Source of the DNA: Symbiodinium natans
Taxonomy: Eukaryota > Sar > Dinophyceae > Suessiales > Symbiodiniaceae
Assembly (NCBI GenBank): GCA_905221605.1
Contig: CAJNDS010000140.1
Span: 74,501-138,500 of the forward strand
Length of the DNA: 64,000 bases
Direction of reading: 5' to 3'
Notes under the pieces: model-generated
The model's input: only the letters and a program-made list of their open reading frames with translations
What the model was told of the DNA's origin: nothing
Database searches by the model: none
In this document: piece by piece, positions 29,950 through 39,467 of the stretch
Position numbering within the stretch: the stretch's first letter is position 1
How the letters are laid out: every line of letters starts with the position of its first letter
Program-made: the position numbers and the translations under genes

Positions 29950-31105
29950 GTGTTCATTGCTACAGTTCTGCTTCTTCGCTGGATGACTACCCTGAGTTTC
30001 AACGACACGATCGAATTCTTTGAACTATTTGCGGGGCAGGCAGCTGTTACCAAGGAGTGGTTCGAGACTTAGTAACTTCCTCGAGGTTCAATGTACAAAT
30101 GCCTGCATGAAGTATATATAGTTTAAGAAAAAAAAGCACGTGGCTCCACCGCCATAGGCAGCGTTGTGGATACAACACCATGAGCTATGATCTCTTGTAT
30201 GGCCCGGGAATGGACTTTCTCACGGACAAAGGCTTTGCGACCCTTCTTGCAGTTTCGAAAGTCTCCTAAAGCCTAAACCCTAAGCCCTTCAAACCCTATA
30301 AAGAACTCTATAAACCCTAAACCCTAAACCCTGAACCCTATTATAAAACCCTAAACCCTATAACCCTTCAAACCCCATATAAAGAACTCTAAACCCTAAA
30401 CCCTAAACCCTAAACCCTGAACCCTAAACCCTAAACCCTATAGACCCTGAACCCTAAACCCCAAACCCCAAACCCCAAACCCTAAACCCTAAAGCCTATA
30501 TTATATATATATATATATATATGTAGACCCTAAACTTTATAGGTTTAGGGTTTAGGGTTTAAGACCTTTTAAATATTATAACCCGGCCTCGTGAACCCTA
30601 AACCCCTGGCTCCCACCCTGGCTCCCAGGATCGCGATGTATGCCGTCATGAACCAGTGCAAAGATGCCTGCAACATCATCGGCCCTGACTGCTCCAGCTG
30701 GGGCTTGCCGGCCCGCTCAGTATCTATGAGGTCCGAAATTAACGCCTATGGAAGGGTGGGCAATGCTTGGGTTGATGCCAACAACACCATGATATCCCGG
30801 TGCTTAAGCTGCACATTGGAGGGTCGGAGGGCTCAGTGAGTAGTGGTACAAATATAGTTAGGGGCCCTTTTAGGTGTACACATGCTATATATGTACTTAA
30901 TTAGATCTACGTAGATGTACTCACTAAGTCCCCCGACCCTCCAATTAAGAGTGTATGGTGTGCATATGGTCTGAAATGCCCAGTGACCACAAGGCTTGTG
31001 TTGCTGCTGCTACTTATGCTGGCCCGCCACACGACCTGGGTAGTGGAGCAGCCTCACCAGTCACTTCTTGCGAAGCACCACAGATGGGATTGGCTGGTCA
31101 ATCGT
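29950..31105 (+). CDS. methyltransferase-like core, four exons (multicopy dinoflagellate family)
   Basis: Exons 29950-30059, 30158-30260, 30629-30799 and 30994-31105. Joins 30059/30158 and 30799/30994 are in-phase GT-AG. Motifs in order: IEFFELFAGQA (SAM-binding motif I-like), GYNTMSYDL (acidic strand), IIGPDCSSWGLPAR (where C5-methyltransferases have PPCQ; here PDC), then LLLLLMLARHTTWVVEQPHQ (where they have ENV). From memory this is the start of a very large multicopy family in Symbiodinium-type proteomes, usually unannotated. The order of motifs suggests a Rossmann methyltransferase fold; activity is unproven and the PPC proline is changed. Introns hold heptamers, (TA)n and one palindromic element. 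Confidence 0.6.
30816..30944. mobile_element. palindromic element filling an intron (introner-like)
   Basis: Arms TTGGAGGGTCGG...CTCAGTGAGTA and TACTCACTAAGT...CCGACCCTCCAA pair over about 27 bases. It occupies 129 of the 194 bases of the intron 30800-30993, whose GT-AG borders are fixed by protein likeness (MIS|R|LVLLLLL). No other copy was seen in this window. Confidence 0.7.
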
Positions 31106-31216
31106 GTGTGCCAAGCTTCTGAGCTCTATGGAAAACCTGTCTGCTGGAGGTTAATTCGGGACTAGGGCAAGCTTCGTCTGAAGTACTTCGGTTTTCCGAG
31201 CCATTGTTGGGCCGAG

Positions 31217-32000
31217 GTCTATCGCCAAGGCATGTGGATGATGCACCATGATGGTCCTTGTCCAAAGAGGACAGTTCTCATGTCCCCCATGCGCACAATC
31301 AGAATGCTGGATCTTGGGGTCTTAACAAAAAGAATGAGGGAGAAGGCGACGATCAAAACAGTTCGTGTCCTGCTTGCATATACTCTTCTAGCTAGCTAGC
31401 TAGGTAGTGAACACGCAACCCAGAATCCGCTGTAACCCCTGATTAAACCCAAGCCCAACCCCCAAACCCTGAACTCAGGCAGACACGTGGACAAGAAGGG
31501 CCGCTCTCGGTTCTCCGGGTGCTCGAAGCAGCTCAAGGCCTCTGGGCTGCTTGCTTCCCCATTGCAAGCAATATGTTTTTGTTCATGGTCGTCTGGGGTT
31601 TGGGGGGTTGGGGTTTGGATCGTTTGCCGGGCCTGACCTAACTAAGTGCCTACACAACGACCTTTGGGAAGAACCTGATGGCCGCCTATGAAGCATGGAG
31701 AGGGCTCCCCACTGAAGAACGCCCAGAGTGCAGGGGTCGCAAGGAGATAAGTTTCCAGCGCAAGACCGACAAAGAACTGTTCCAAGAGCTCCCCCTGGGG
31801 GACTTGTGGGTGGACAGCCGTGTTCACGAAGTATTCCTATACCTTTATCAATGCAAAAGGGTGGCGCTGCTTGCCACATTTCAGAAAATTATACGTGCCA
31901 TTCGATCGATCTAGCTCTTCCTATAGGCAAAAAAAACCAAGCCCAGCCTAGGATCCCTGACAGCTGGTCCGATGTGATGAAGCACTTCAGAGAGGAAGTG
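31217..32000 (+). CDS. methyltransferase-like unit, middle exons
   Basis: Exons 31217-31364 (VYRQGMWMMHHDGPCPKRTV ... RTIRMLDLGVLTK), 31479-about 31560 (RHVDKKGRSRFSGCSKQLKA), 31647-31860 (YTTTFGKNLMAAYEAWRGLP ... LPLGDLWVDSR) and 31952-32000 (IPDSWSDVMKHFREEV). Joins at 31364/31479 (split Arg codon, donor GTGTCC) and 31860/31952 restore the family order. The PKRT and DLGVLTK motifs are conserved landmarks of the family as I recall it. The TAG at 31163 falls inside the intron 31106-31216. Confidence 0.6.
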
Positions 32001-32091
32001 GTGTCTAACGCACCCAGGCTTTAAATTAGCTGAGTGCTTGGGCACTAACCCTAAAAACCCTAGAAAAACCCGCCTCGAAAACACAGTCCAG

Positions 32092-32147
32092 GCGTGTGGA
32101 TCGATGGACCTACGACGTGAGCTGCAACAGCTCGAAGAATCCATTGG
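32092..32147 (+). CDS. putative short exon of the same unit
   Basis: After CCAG: ACGSMDLRRELQQLEESIGG, a short amphipathic helix. Placed between stronger exons of the same strand, so plausible, but no independent support. Confidence 0.35.
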
Positions 32148-32603
32148 GGGATAGTGGTGTGTGGGTTCGAGGCTATAAGTAGGCTGACAGGTTCTTTTCG
32201 GTCTCTTTTCTTTGTGTCGGGGTTTGGGTGGTGTTTCGGGGAACTCCTCGGACCTTTTTAGGCGCAACCCGGCCGCAAAAACCCGCAACCCGGCCGCAAA
32301 AACCCGCAACCGTCCGCAAACCAAAAAAACGTACCAAACCCTCTATGCCCTTTGACCAGAAACCTCTTCATTCGGCTGGATTTCGGGGTTTCGGCCACCA
32401 ATTCGAAAAGAGATAATTCAGAAATTCATCATTGGGCGGAAAAGACGAGAACCTGTGCATTCGGGCTTTGTAGGTTTGCAGTGGCACACAGTTCGGCTTA
32501 CATTTTGACAACAGGCTCAATCGATCTGGCCAGGCTAGCTGCTATCGTTCATGGCCTCCCGCCTTTTCTCGTGCAACTCACTAGTTGAGGGACTTGCACT
32601 TCT
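32148..32603. other. spacer or intron with G/C-rich direct repeat
   Basis: Contains two to three copies of GCAACCCGGCCGCAAAAACC (32264-32312), otherwise unique. Open frames of 60-137 codons occur on both strands without recognisable domains. Confidence 0.4.
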
Positions 32604-32872
32604 AGGAACCAACTCAATGGCAGCCCCAGAAGAATCGCATGATCTCCAGGCGAGAATTGCTGCCACTAGAGTGAATTATGTCATGACTGCACGCATGAGC
32701 CCAGAAGTGTTGTATGTTTGCCTCAACCACCCAACACAAGACCAAAACCCCGCAGCAACCTGAGGCTTCCCAGGCCCGGATCAAGGCCTTGCAAGCGTCC
32801 ATTGCAGCTCGTGGTGGAGTTCGCAGAGCACCCTCCGTGGCACAAGTTCCCGGCAACTATGGCTACAATTAA
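32604..32872 (+). CDS. methyltransferase-like unit, 'GGVRRAPSVA' segment
   Basis: First frame: MAAPEESHDLQARIAATRVN, MTARMSPEVLYVCLNH. Second frame: PQQPEASQARIKALQASIAA, RGGVRRAPSVAQVPG, ending TAA. Both halves fit the family in this order but are in different frames with only about 30 bases between them. That means a frameshift or an unusually short intron, so the copy may be partly decayed. Confidence 0.5.
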
Positions 32873-33059
32873 ATTTTGTGAGCCCTAGCTTGTTTGGGGT
32901 TGTGTAGCGGTGCCTTTAAGTCTATGGGGCCTTAAGGGTTTGGCTTTCTTAGGCCGGCACAGGGGAGCTTGGAAGGGTTTGGGTTTAGGATGCGTGGTGC
33001 CTCTTGGGATCTGTGAGCCCCGAAGTGCCCGATACCATACGCCCGAGACCCCACCCATC

Positions 33060-33560
33060 TCGATCTATCTATGTATATCTATATATATTTTATATATTCT
33101 TTTCTATTATACATATATATATATACTATATAATTACAATATCATTATCATCTTATTAATATAATATTAAGTTTAAATATTATATAAATTATAAAAATTA
33201 TATATTATAAGTATTAGATATTATAAATTAGATATTATAAAACATTAAATATTGAATATTAAATATTATTAAGTTTAAATATTATAAATATTAATATTAA
33301 ATATTAAGTTTACTATTAAATATTAAATATTCAATATATTAAATATTAAGTATTATATCTTATTAATATTAAGTATATACTATATATATATATATATATA
33401 TAATATTATATAGTATATATAATGTATATATTATATACTGATATACATATATATATATAATACATTTTAGATAATTATACATACACAACATTGTGTGCGT
33501 TTTCATATAATTGCATTATACATATACATATATATATATATATAATTGTATATATAATAT
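33060..33560. repeat. extremely AT-rich tract
   Basis: About 500 bases nearly without G or C: (TA)n plus AATATTAAATATTATTAAG-like units. It sits in the intron or spacer before the exon at 33582. No gene. Sharp composition borders suggest expansion or insertion. Confidence 0.9.
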
Positions 33561-33581
33561 ATCCCTGCTGGTCGGATAAGG

Positions 33582-34130
33582 TGCTCCGTGCCTGGCGAGG
33601 CAGACGTCGCATTTGGCGATTCCCGGCGCCCTTTCTCTCCCTCCCACCAAAGATGCATTCAGTTCAGAAGACAGCTATGATAGCAGGCTTGAAGATGCGC
33701 AGCGCCCATTCCCTCGAGTGGCCAGCGCACCCCCAAGGGCCCACAGCAAAGGGAAGGGTGCAGGTCACGCCGCACCACGTGGCCACCTCCCAGATCCAAC
33801 AAGGAACGCTGCAGAGGCATCGGGCGGCGAGCCAGACCCCACAAGGAACACTGCAGAGGCATCGGGCGGCAAGCCAGACCCCACAAGGAACACTGCAGAG
33901 GCATTGGGTGGTGATGTGGGTGCTGAGAAATGTGCAGGGGCACTGGGTGACACACAGATCGATGGAGCAGACCACCACACCCCTCGCAAGCCCAACAAGT
34001 CCAAGCCCAGTTCTTGCAGCCCGCCACCATCAAGCAGCCCCCCCTCAAGCCGCACGAAGAATTCTCAACGTTCCAAGTCCCCCACCTATTGGAAGAAATT
34101 TGGTTGCAATATGTTCACGATGCAGGGGTC
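33582..34130 (+). CDS. exon with 14-residue tandem repeat
   Basis: Reads LPPTKDAFSSEDSYDSRLED, then RVASAPPRAHSKGKG, then three copies of a 42-base unit (DPTRNTAEASGGKP) at about 33793-33918, then a Ser/Pro-rich part ending RSKSPTYWKK. Low-complexity linker between the N-terminal and C-terminal domains of the unit. It ends near TATATATG|GTTGTG, followed by poly-C, as at 27510. Confidence 0.5.
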
Positions 34131-34297
34131 CTGGTCTTGGGCTTGTATATATATGGTTGTGCACTGTGCGTTCTCGGCCCCCCCCCCCCCCCACGAGCAC
34201 GGTCCTCTAACGCCGCAACCCTCAAAACCCTAAACCCTATATAAGTTAACTTATAATACCTTACCCTAACCCAAACCCTATAAAACCAACCCCCAAC

Positions 34298-34510
34298 CAC
34301 ACCACAGGGGGGGGGGGGGGGTGAACCTTAACCCTTATAAACATGTAAACCCTAAACCCTTTATAAACCCCAAACCCTAACCCAAATGAGGGTATCATCT
34401 TAGTGCACCATTCTTGCGGGGGGACCGTTTGGGGGGGGAGGAGAGGGGGGAGGGGGGGGGGGGGAGGGGGGGGGGGGGGAGGGGAGGGGGGGAGGGGGGA
34501 GGGGGGGGGA
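34298..34510. repeat. G-homopolymer and GGGAGGGG tract
   Basis: G run at 34304-34321, CCCTATAAA-type repeats, then a G/GA tract 34421-34510. Same layout as 27500-27966. Intronic, strong G-quadruplex potential. Confidence 0.9.
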
Positions 34511-34548
34511 ATTGTTCTCCTTGACCCTAGTAGCCCTTAAGTGCTCAG

Positions 34549-35102
34549 GATGCGCCGCTACTTTGCCCCGTCGAAGTGCGGGAAATTGAAGTGCAGCAAG
34601 GAAGCTTTGGCCATGTACAAATGCCCAGAGGGTCGCAACAGGGCTTATGTCAGGATCCAGTTGCAGTAGTTCATAAGAGGTACATGTCGGCATGCCTTGT
34701 GTTATTCATCCGGGCTAGGCAAGAAGATTCAAGAGCTCTTGCACAAGTTTGGGGACTTTAAGCACATGGAGATGCACCTTCGCAAGTCCCACACGCAGTC
34801 GTGGGGCAAGTCCAAAGCTGGGAAGTGGGTGACCAAGCACTACTTGGCCACAGCAGAGCATTGGACAGCGTCCGGTTCTCAATAGCTGCGAAAATAAGCA
34901 CGTCGATCCCGATGTCGATTGAATTTTAAATATATTCAGGAAGATGATCGCTGCTGCTTGGACATGGGCGGCCAACACCAAGAATCTTAGGCGGAACCCG
35001 GTGCATGGTGAGGAAGAAGCAAAGCTGGTCTTGTCAGATCAGTTTGAAGCACTCGACAAGACGACGCACGAGACTGGTATGGAGGGTGACATCGATATCG
35101 AG
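34549..35102 (+). CDS. unit C-terminal domain: 'CPEG / HGEEEAK' exons
   Basis: Exons 34549-34631 (MRRYFAPSKCGKLKCSKEAL, AMYKCPE), 34719-34869 (KKIQELLHKFGDFKHMEMHL, RKSHTQSWGKSKAGKWVTKH) and 34940-35102 (KMIAAAWTWAANTKNLRRNP, VHGEEEAKLVLSDQFEALDK). Joins are GT-AG with split Gly and Ala codons (introns of 87 and 70 bp), and the order matches the family. The last exon must join to 35391 through a GA-AG intron (ATCGAG|GACAGA), a dinoflagellate-type border. Function of this domain unknown. Confidence 0.6.
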
Positions 35103-35390
35103 GACAGACCCCAGAACCCCCAACCCTTGCAACTTAGAGAACGCTCCGACACCTAGCTTCCCAAAGGATGAGGAGGAGATCCCAGAACCGCCCAGAACCT
35201 TTGACCCCTGCAAACACTGAGAAAATGTATCGCTTCCCAAAAACCCAGATATCTTAAACTTTATACGTGCAACCCACAAACACTAAGAAACTTATAGCTT
35301 CCCAAACCTTTCGAGGAGACCCTAGAACCCGGAACCCTTGCCACCCACAAAGATTCCGAAGCCCTACAACTATATATCGCTTCCCAACAG

Positions 35391-35540
35391 GATGACAGCG
35401 GCTTCCTCTTCGAGAACGACCTTCCGGACATTGAGGGCAACGATGCCTCCTTGATGAGCGGAGCGGCGGCGGACTCCTCTGTGTCTGCAGGGGCTCAACA
35501 GCTTGAGTCTTTCTCTTCATCGGCTTCGTTCAAGTCTCTA
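35391..35540 (+). CDS. unit exon, acidic/Ser-rich segment
   Basis: After CAACAG: DDSGFLFENDLPDIEGNDAS, then LMSGAAADSSVSAGAQQLES and a Ser-rich end. Unstructured linker. The donor is unclear (GC at 35537 possible). Confidence 0.5.
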
Positions 35541-35837
35541 GGCAGAAGTACGCCTTGAAGCCTCAATGTCTCTCTAATGTACAGCTGGCCTGAAGTAAGG
35601 ATCACGTTTCCGAGCCTGCAGCAGACAAGCTCCCCTCTTACGATTCTTCCGGGCTTCCTCGAAGTGCTTGGTCGAAAGATCGACAACTGTGTGGATGTTC
35701 AGGATTCTTGTATGGATTAGCTAAACGTACGCAAGTTTTCGTTGGGGTTGGTTCGGAACAGCCCAGGAGAGATTGACCAATGCAGCCGGTGCTCGAGCGC
35801 TGGAGCTGCTCACTTGCAATGGTGCCCTAAACACAAC

Positions 35838-36118
35838 CCCACCCCCCTCCCCTCCCCTCCCCCCCTCCCCTCCCCCCTTCCCCTCCCCCCCTCCCTTCCC
35901 CTCCCCCCCTCCCCTCCCCCCCTCCCCCTCTCCCCTCCCCTTCCCCTCCCCCCCTCCCCTCCCCCCCTCCCCTCCCCCTCCCCCCCCCTCCACCTCCCCC
36001 CCTCCCCTCCCCCCCCCCCCCTCCCCCCCCCCCTCCCTCCCCTCCCCCTCCCTCCCCCTCCCCTCCCCCACCCTCCTTCCTGGGCCCTTCCCGCCCCCCC
36101 TCCTTCCCTGCCCCCCTG
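35838..36118. repeat. C/CT homopyrimidine tract (CCCCTCCCC-type)
   Basis: About 280 bases of C with scattered T, ending just before the acceptor CTGTGAG at 36122. Opposite strand sense to the tracts at 27.8 and 34.4 kb, so here the sense strand has a huge polypyrimidine tract. Source of long false Pro- and Gly-rich frames. Confidence 0.95.
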
Positions 36119-36122
36119 TGAG

Positions 36123-36662
36123 GCTGAAAGGTCAGATCGATGTTGTGCTGGAGAAGATGAGAAATCTTTTTCGGCAACTGTCAGCCAAGCAATCGGATTC
36201 TCTCACGGCCTCGATCGACAAGTTCTGGACTTAAAATGTAAGAGAATTTGTGTGCACACCTGTGTGGTGGTGTCCCAGCTATGGCATGTGCCTACTAGCT
36301 GTTTATAGGCCGTTCTCCGACTCCCTGCTGCAGCTCTTTGCTGAGACCACAAAACAGGATCTCGTCATGAACAACTATGTTGTGCGAGCCAAGTTCCCTG
36401 GCTCATACAACCCTAGCTAGGGTTTGGGGTTCAAAAGCTTGCACGGTTGCTATCATACGGTGTGTAAAAGGTTCTTGGGTACTTTGCGTGTGGCTTGCAC
36501 CGCTTGTGTCCAAGGGCTATCAAGACGGGTGGCGCTCGATCGGTGGCCCCAAGTGCAAAGCCTGCTGCGAAGGGCAAGAATGGCCCGAAGGAGAAGATCA
36601 AGGAGAAGAAGGATCGCAAGGTCAAGAAGGACAAGCCGAAGCGTGCTGGCAAGAAAGCGTAG
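36123..36662 (+). CDS. unit 3' exons with Lys-rich C-terminus
   Basis: Exons near 36123-36234 (KGQIDVVLEKMRNLFRQLSA, KQSDSLTASIDKFW), 36309-36393 (FSDSLLQLFAETTKQDLVMN) and 36525-36662 (SVAPSAKPAAKGKNGPKEKI, then a Lys-rich tail ending GKKA and TAG). The last part looks like a nuclear localisation tail. The stop at 36660-36662 is taken as the end of the methyltransferase-like gene. Splice sites between these three exons are not certain. Confidence 0.5.
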
Positions 36663-36810
36663 GCTCAATGCTCGAATGTAGCATCATGAAGGCCTGTGTG
36701 GAGTTTCGAACATGTTAATTTCCTAGCTGCCTGCACGAGGTAGCCTCGCAACAGCAATGTGGTTGCACAATGTAATTACTTAGGCCTGTGTGTTCTTAGA
36801 CTGAACGGGA

Positions 36811-36867
36811 TGCCCTGGAATGCTGTTGCTGTGCACCTTGCAATTCCGACCCATGCAAAGCTGGGCG
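36811..36867 (+). CDS. possible first exon of the next gene
   Basis: ATG with MPWNAVAVHLAIPTHAKLG followed by GTGCGT, a donor type seen elsewhere here. It could be the first exon of the HGDEGRG unit, which needs an exon upstream of 37588. Weak. Confidence 0.25.
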
Positions 36868-37024
36868 TGCGTTAGCAGGGATTCTCAACGTGCGTGCTCG
36901 GGCAAAATCAATTGCAGTCATGCAGCCTGTACTGATATCGTACACTTAGCTAGCTAGCTGGCTAGTGTGCCATCCTGTGCGGGCAGGTCTACTAGACGCG
37001 GCAAATGAGGATGAACCAGGCCTG

Positions 37025-37560
37025 GACCCCAACCACCCCAAACCGTTATAAACCCTAAACCCTATAACCTATAAAGCCTAAACCCTAAAGCCTACAGACC
37101 CTATAAACCTTAAACCCTAAAACCTAGCTTAACCCTAAACCCCAAACCGTAAACCCTAAACCCGCTACCCGCAAAACCCTAAACCCAAACCCTAAACCCT
37201 ATATAAACCCTAAACCCTAAACCCTTAACCAGAATAAACCCTATAAACCCCTAATCCTATAAGCCCTAAACCCTATATAGCTATCCCTAGACCCTAAACC
37301 CTAAACCCCAAACCCTAAACCCTAAACCCTATATAAATAAACCCTAAACCCTTTAAACCCTAAACCCTATAAACCCTAAACCCTATAAACCCTAAACCCT
37401 ATAAACCCTAAACCCTATAAACCCTAAACCCTATAAAAACCCTAAACCCTATATCAACCCTAAACCCTATAAACCCTAAACCCGATAAACCCTAAACCCT
37501 ATAAACCCTAAACCCTACCTAAACCCATAAACCCTATATCCCCGAACACTCAACCCTAGT
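37025..37560 (-). repeat. CCCTAAACCCTATAAA minisatellite (16 bp) and variants
   Basis: About 530 bases; from 37340 to 37520 a regular 16-base alternation of CCCTAAA and CCCTATAAA. It directly precedes the first exon of the HGDEGRG unit. Confidence 0.95.
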
Positions 37561-37587
37561 CAACCCTTCCCCCCTTCTGTCCTGCAG

Positions 37588-37838
37588 GCAGCGAAGAGGA
37601 GGAGGACGATGATGACCTGGTTGATGAGCTTTTTGTTGGCTTTGAAGCAGGGGCCGCCTGTTCCGCATACTAGAACCCCAAGCACCCATAAACCTCACAC
37701 GAGGCTAACATATCTAGCTAGCTCAATTTGGTTCGCTTCAGGCGGAGAGTGCCAGGCGTGTGGTCCGCTTAGCCCAAGTTGCTGCCAGGAAGCTGAGAAA
37801 GCATGGTCCCTTGTCCCTATAGATTTACGAAGGGCTTT
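37588..37838 (+). CDS. HGDEGRG unit, 5' exons
   Basis: Exon 37588-37634 (SEEEEDDDDLVDELF, acidic) and exon 37742-37838 (AESARRVVRLAQVAARKLRK, HGPLS ... IYEGLYED). The second matches the KLRKHGPLS...IYE landmark I recall for the family. A TAG lies in frame between LSL and IYEGLYED (37819-37821), and fewer residues separate the two landmarks than expected, so this spot may be damaged. Confidence 0.5.
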
Positions 37839-37908
37839 ACGAAGATGTACGTTTATTTTACGAGCTAGTGGGGGTTTAGCTATTATATGATAATTCCCTG
37901 TGTTCTAG

Positions 37909-38410
37909 GAATTCTGGATCCAAGCTTGGCTCGGCTGGCTGCTTGTGGAAGTGGCGGAAGGGGTCAGGGCAATGCTTCCCGCAACTTACACGCTCTGATT
38001 ACGCGCCAGGGACGAACGCTTCCTGTGAAATTGGATCAGATCCCAACCCCAGTTCGGCTCGTCTTTAAAGGCAAGGTCTCCAAGCACGATATGCAGTACC
38101 CAATCTTGAAACCCTCGTCATGGTTGAAATATTCAATGCATGTTGGTGGAGAAGCCTTTCTTGGAGGGCATAGCCTGGATGCTAAAGATGGCTACACATC
38201 GATGCTGACCCAGTTTTGGAAGAACTTCCAAATGAGCAACCCAACGTTTCACTTCTTTGAACGGCCGGACTATCCACAAGTGGCACCGTTCTCGATACCA
38301 GTACTGGTACATGGTGATGAAGGTCGAGGGTCTGGCAAGAACCCGATCATGTGCCTTTGCATACAGCCACTGATATCCTGGAAGGGCCCTTCGTTTGTCA
38401 ACTCCAGCGG
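37909..38410 (+). CDS. HGDEGRG unit, main exon
   Basis: A 167-codon exon: ILDPSLARLAACGSGGRGQG, NASRNLHALITRQGRTLPVK, a middle with WLKYSMHVGGEAFLGG, then FSIPVLVHGDEGRGSGKNPI and SFVNSSG. It joins in phase (split Gly) to 38560 across a 149-bp intron of CCCTATAAA-type repeats, restoring NSSG-HSLTTRML. This is a large multicopy Symbiodinium-type family as I recall it. The HGDEGRG Asp/Glu may be catalytic if the transposase comparison holds (inference). Confidence 0.65.
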
Positions 38411-38559
38411 GTGGCCAGACTTGCATAGCTGCACCTTAAAACCCGAAACCCTAGAGAACCCTATAGGAAACCCTAAACCCTGTATAGATATATGTTATAA
38501 CCTATAGGCCCTAAACCCTAAACCCACTGGCTATTGTGCCCAACTCAGTGCCTATAGAG

Positions 38560-38936
38560 GCATTCCCTGACAACCCGAATGCTCTTCACTGTCATCCCTT
38601 CCGAGCTGTACTATAAAGACCTCACCTTGGACACCCTGCTGGACGCCATGGTGACAGACCTGGCGCAGATGTATGATGAGGGGCTTGTGGTCGCTTCAAT
38701 TCCATGCACGATTTGGAGTTGGGGTGCATTTTAAGTTGGTTCTATTCTGAACGCAGAATTGAAATTTCGAATCTTGATGTATAAGGTACAATTCAAGAAG
38801 GAGGCTCTGCGCTTTCGCATGGTCCTTGTGGCAGTTAAGGGTGACTGGCCCTGGCTCCGAAAAGCGATGAAATTGCAAACCGGATTTACCTCGAAGAGGA
38901 TCTGCCATGTTTGCAACAGCACAGTTCCTCATCTGC
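38560..38936 (+). CDS. HGDEGRG unit, exons 'TRML' and 'KGDW/CHVC'
   Basis: Exon 38560-38686 (HSLTTRMLFTVIPSELYYKD, LTLDTLLDAMVTDLAQMYDE) and exon 38798-38936 (KEALRFRMVLVAVKGDWPWL, RKAMKLQTGFTSKRICHVCN), joined in phase 0 by a 111-bp GT-AG intron. The KGDWPW...GF...CHVC pattern is like the 'GD.P......GF....C..C' segment of tnp2/Plavaka transposases (established for those families; its application here is inference). Confidence 0.6.
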
Positions 38937-39031
38937 GTGCGCTGCTTATATACTTAAATTATACAGGGGAATCATCTAGAGACAGGCAGCCTCGGGCAGC
39001 TATGCAATGTGCAGATGTGTTTATCCTGCAG

Positions 39032-39375
39032 TCGAGGAATGGTACAACTTTTCGAAAGCTGGCATGGCTTCTGCCCATGAAGAAGCCCCAGCTGATCCCT
39101 ACAAAAACTCTGAAGGACCGTCGCCGTTCCGGAGGCTAGCCACGATACAGGATGATGTTACAACCATCAAGCCCGACCCCGCGCATACGTATGCCATTGC
39201 CGGATGGGGCAAAGACTTGGCGGGAAGCGCTCTGGTTCTACTGTGTAGACTTAAGATACTATCTGGCAGGTCTCTCCAGGCTTCCTTTGACCATGGCTAC
39301 GAACTTTTCCAAGCATACTGTCACAGGCATGGCAAATCAACCTCGATTTCGAACTTTTCTTTTCAAACCTTGAAG
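39032..39375 (+). CDS. HGDEGRG unit, exon 'DPAH...GWGKDL'
   Basis: A 115-codon exon after a 95-bp intron: EEWYNFSKAGMASAHEEAPA, then KPDPAHTYAIAGWGKDLAGS, ALVLLCRLKILSGRSLQASF and HGKSTSISNFSFQTLK, ending at AAG|GTGGAG. DPxH......G..K.L is a landmark both of this family and, in looser form, of tnp2/Plavaka transposases. Frame is clean over the whole exon. Confidence 0.6.
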
Positions 39376-39467
39376 GTGGAGTCGCTGCTTGGCTAACGCC
39401 CTAAACCCCATACAGCCTATGGAAACGCTAAATCCGAACCCCGACCAAACACCTCAGGCTTCGTCAG

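Noticed and set aside
31163-31165. In-frame TAG as evidence of a dead methyltransferase-like copy
   Set aside because: Family likeness places an intron at 31106-31216 (donor GTGTGC, acceptor GCCGAG), so the TAG is removed.
35721-36177. Gly/Glu/Arg-rich minus-strand and Pro-rich plus-strand frames
   Set aside because: Pure translation of the C/CT tract, with no biased third positions or domain.
37025-37560. CRISPR-like regular repeat
   Set aside because: Units are 7-16 bases with no unique spacers, and the organism is eukaryotic.
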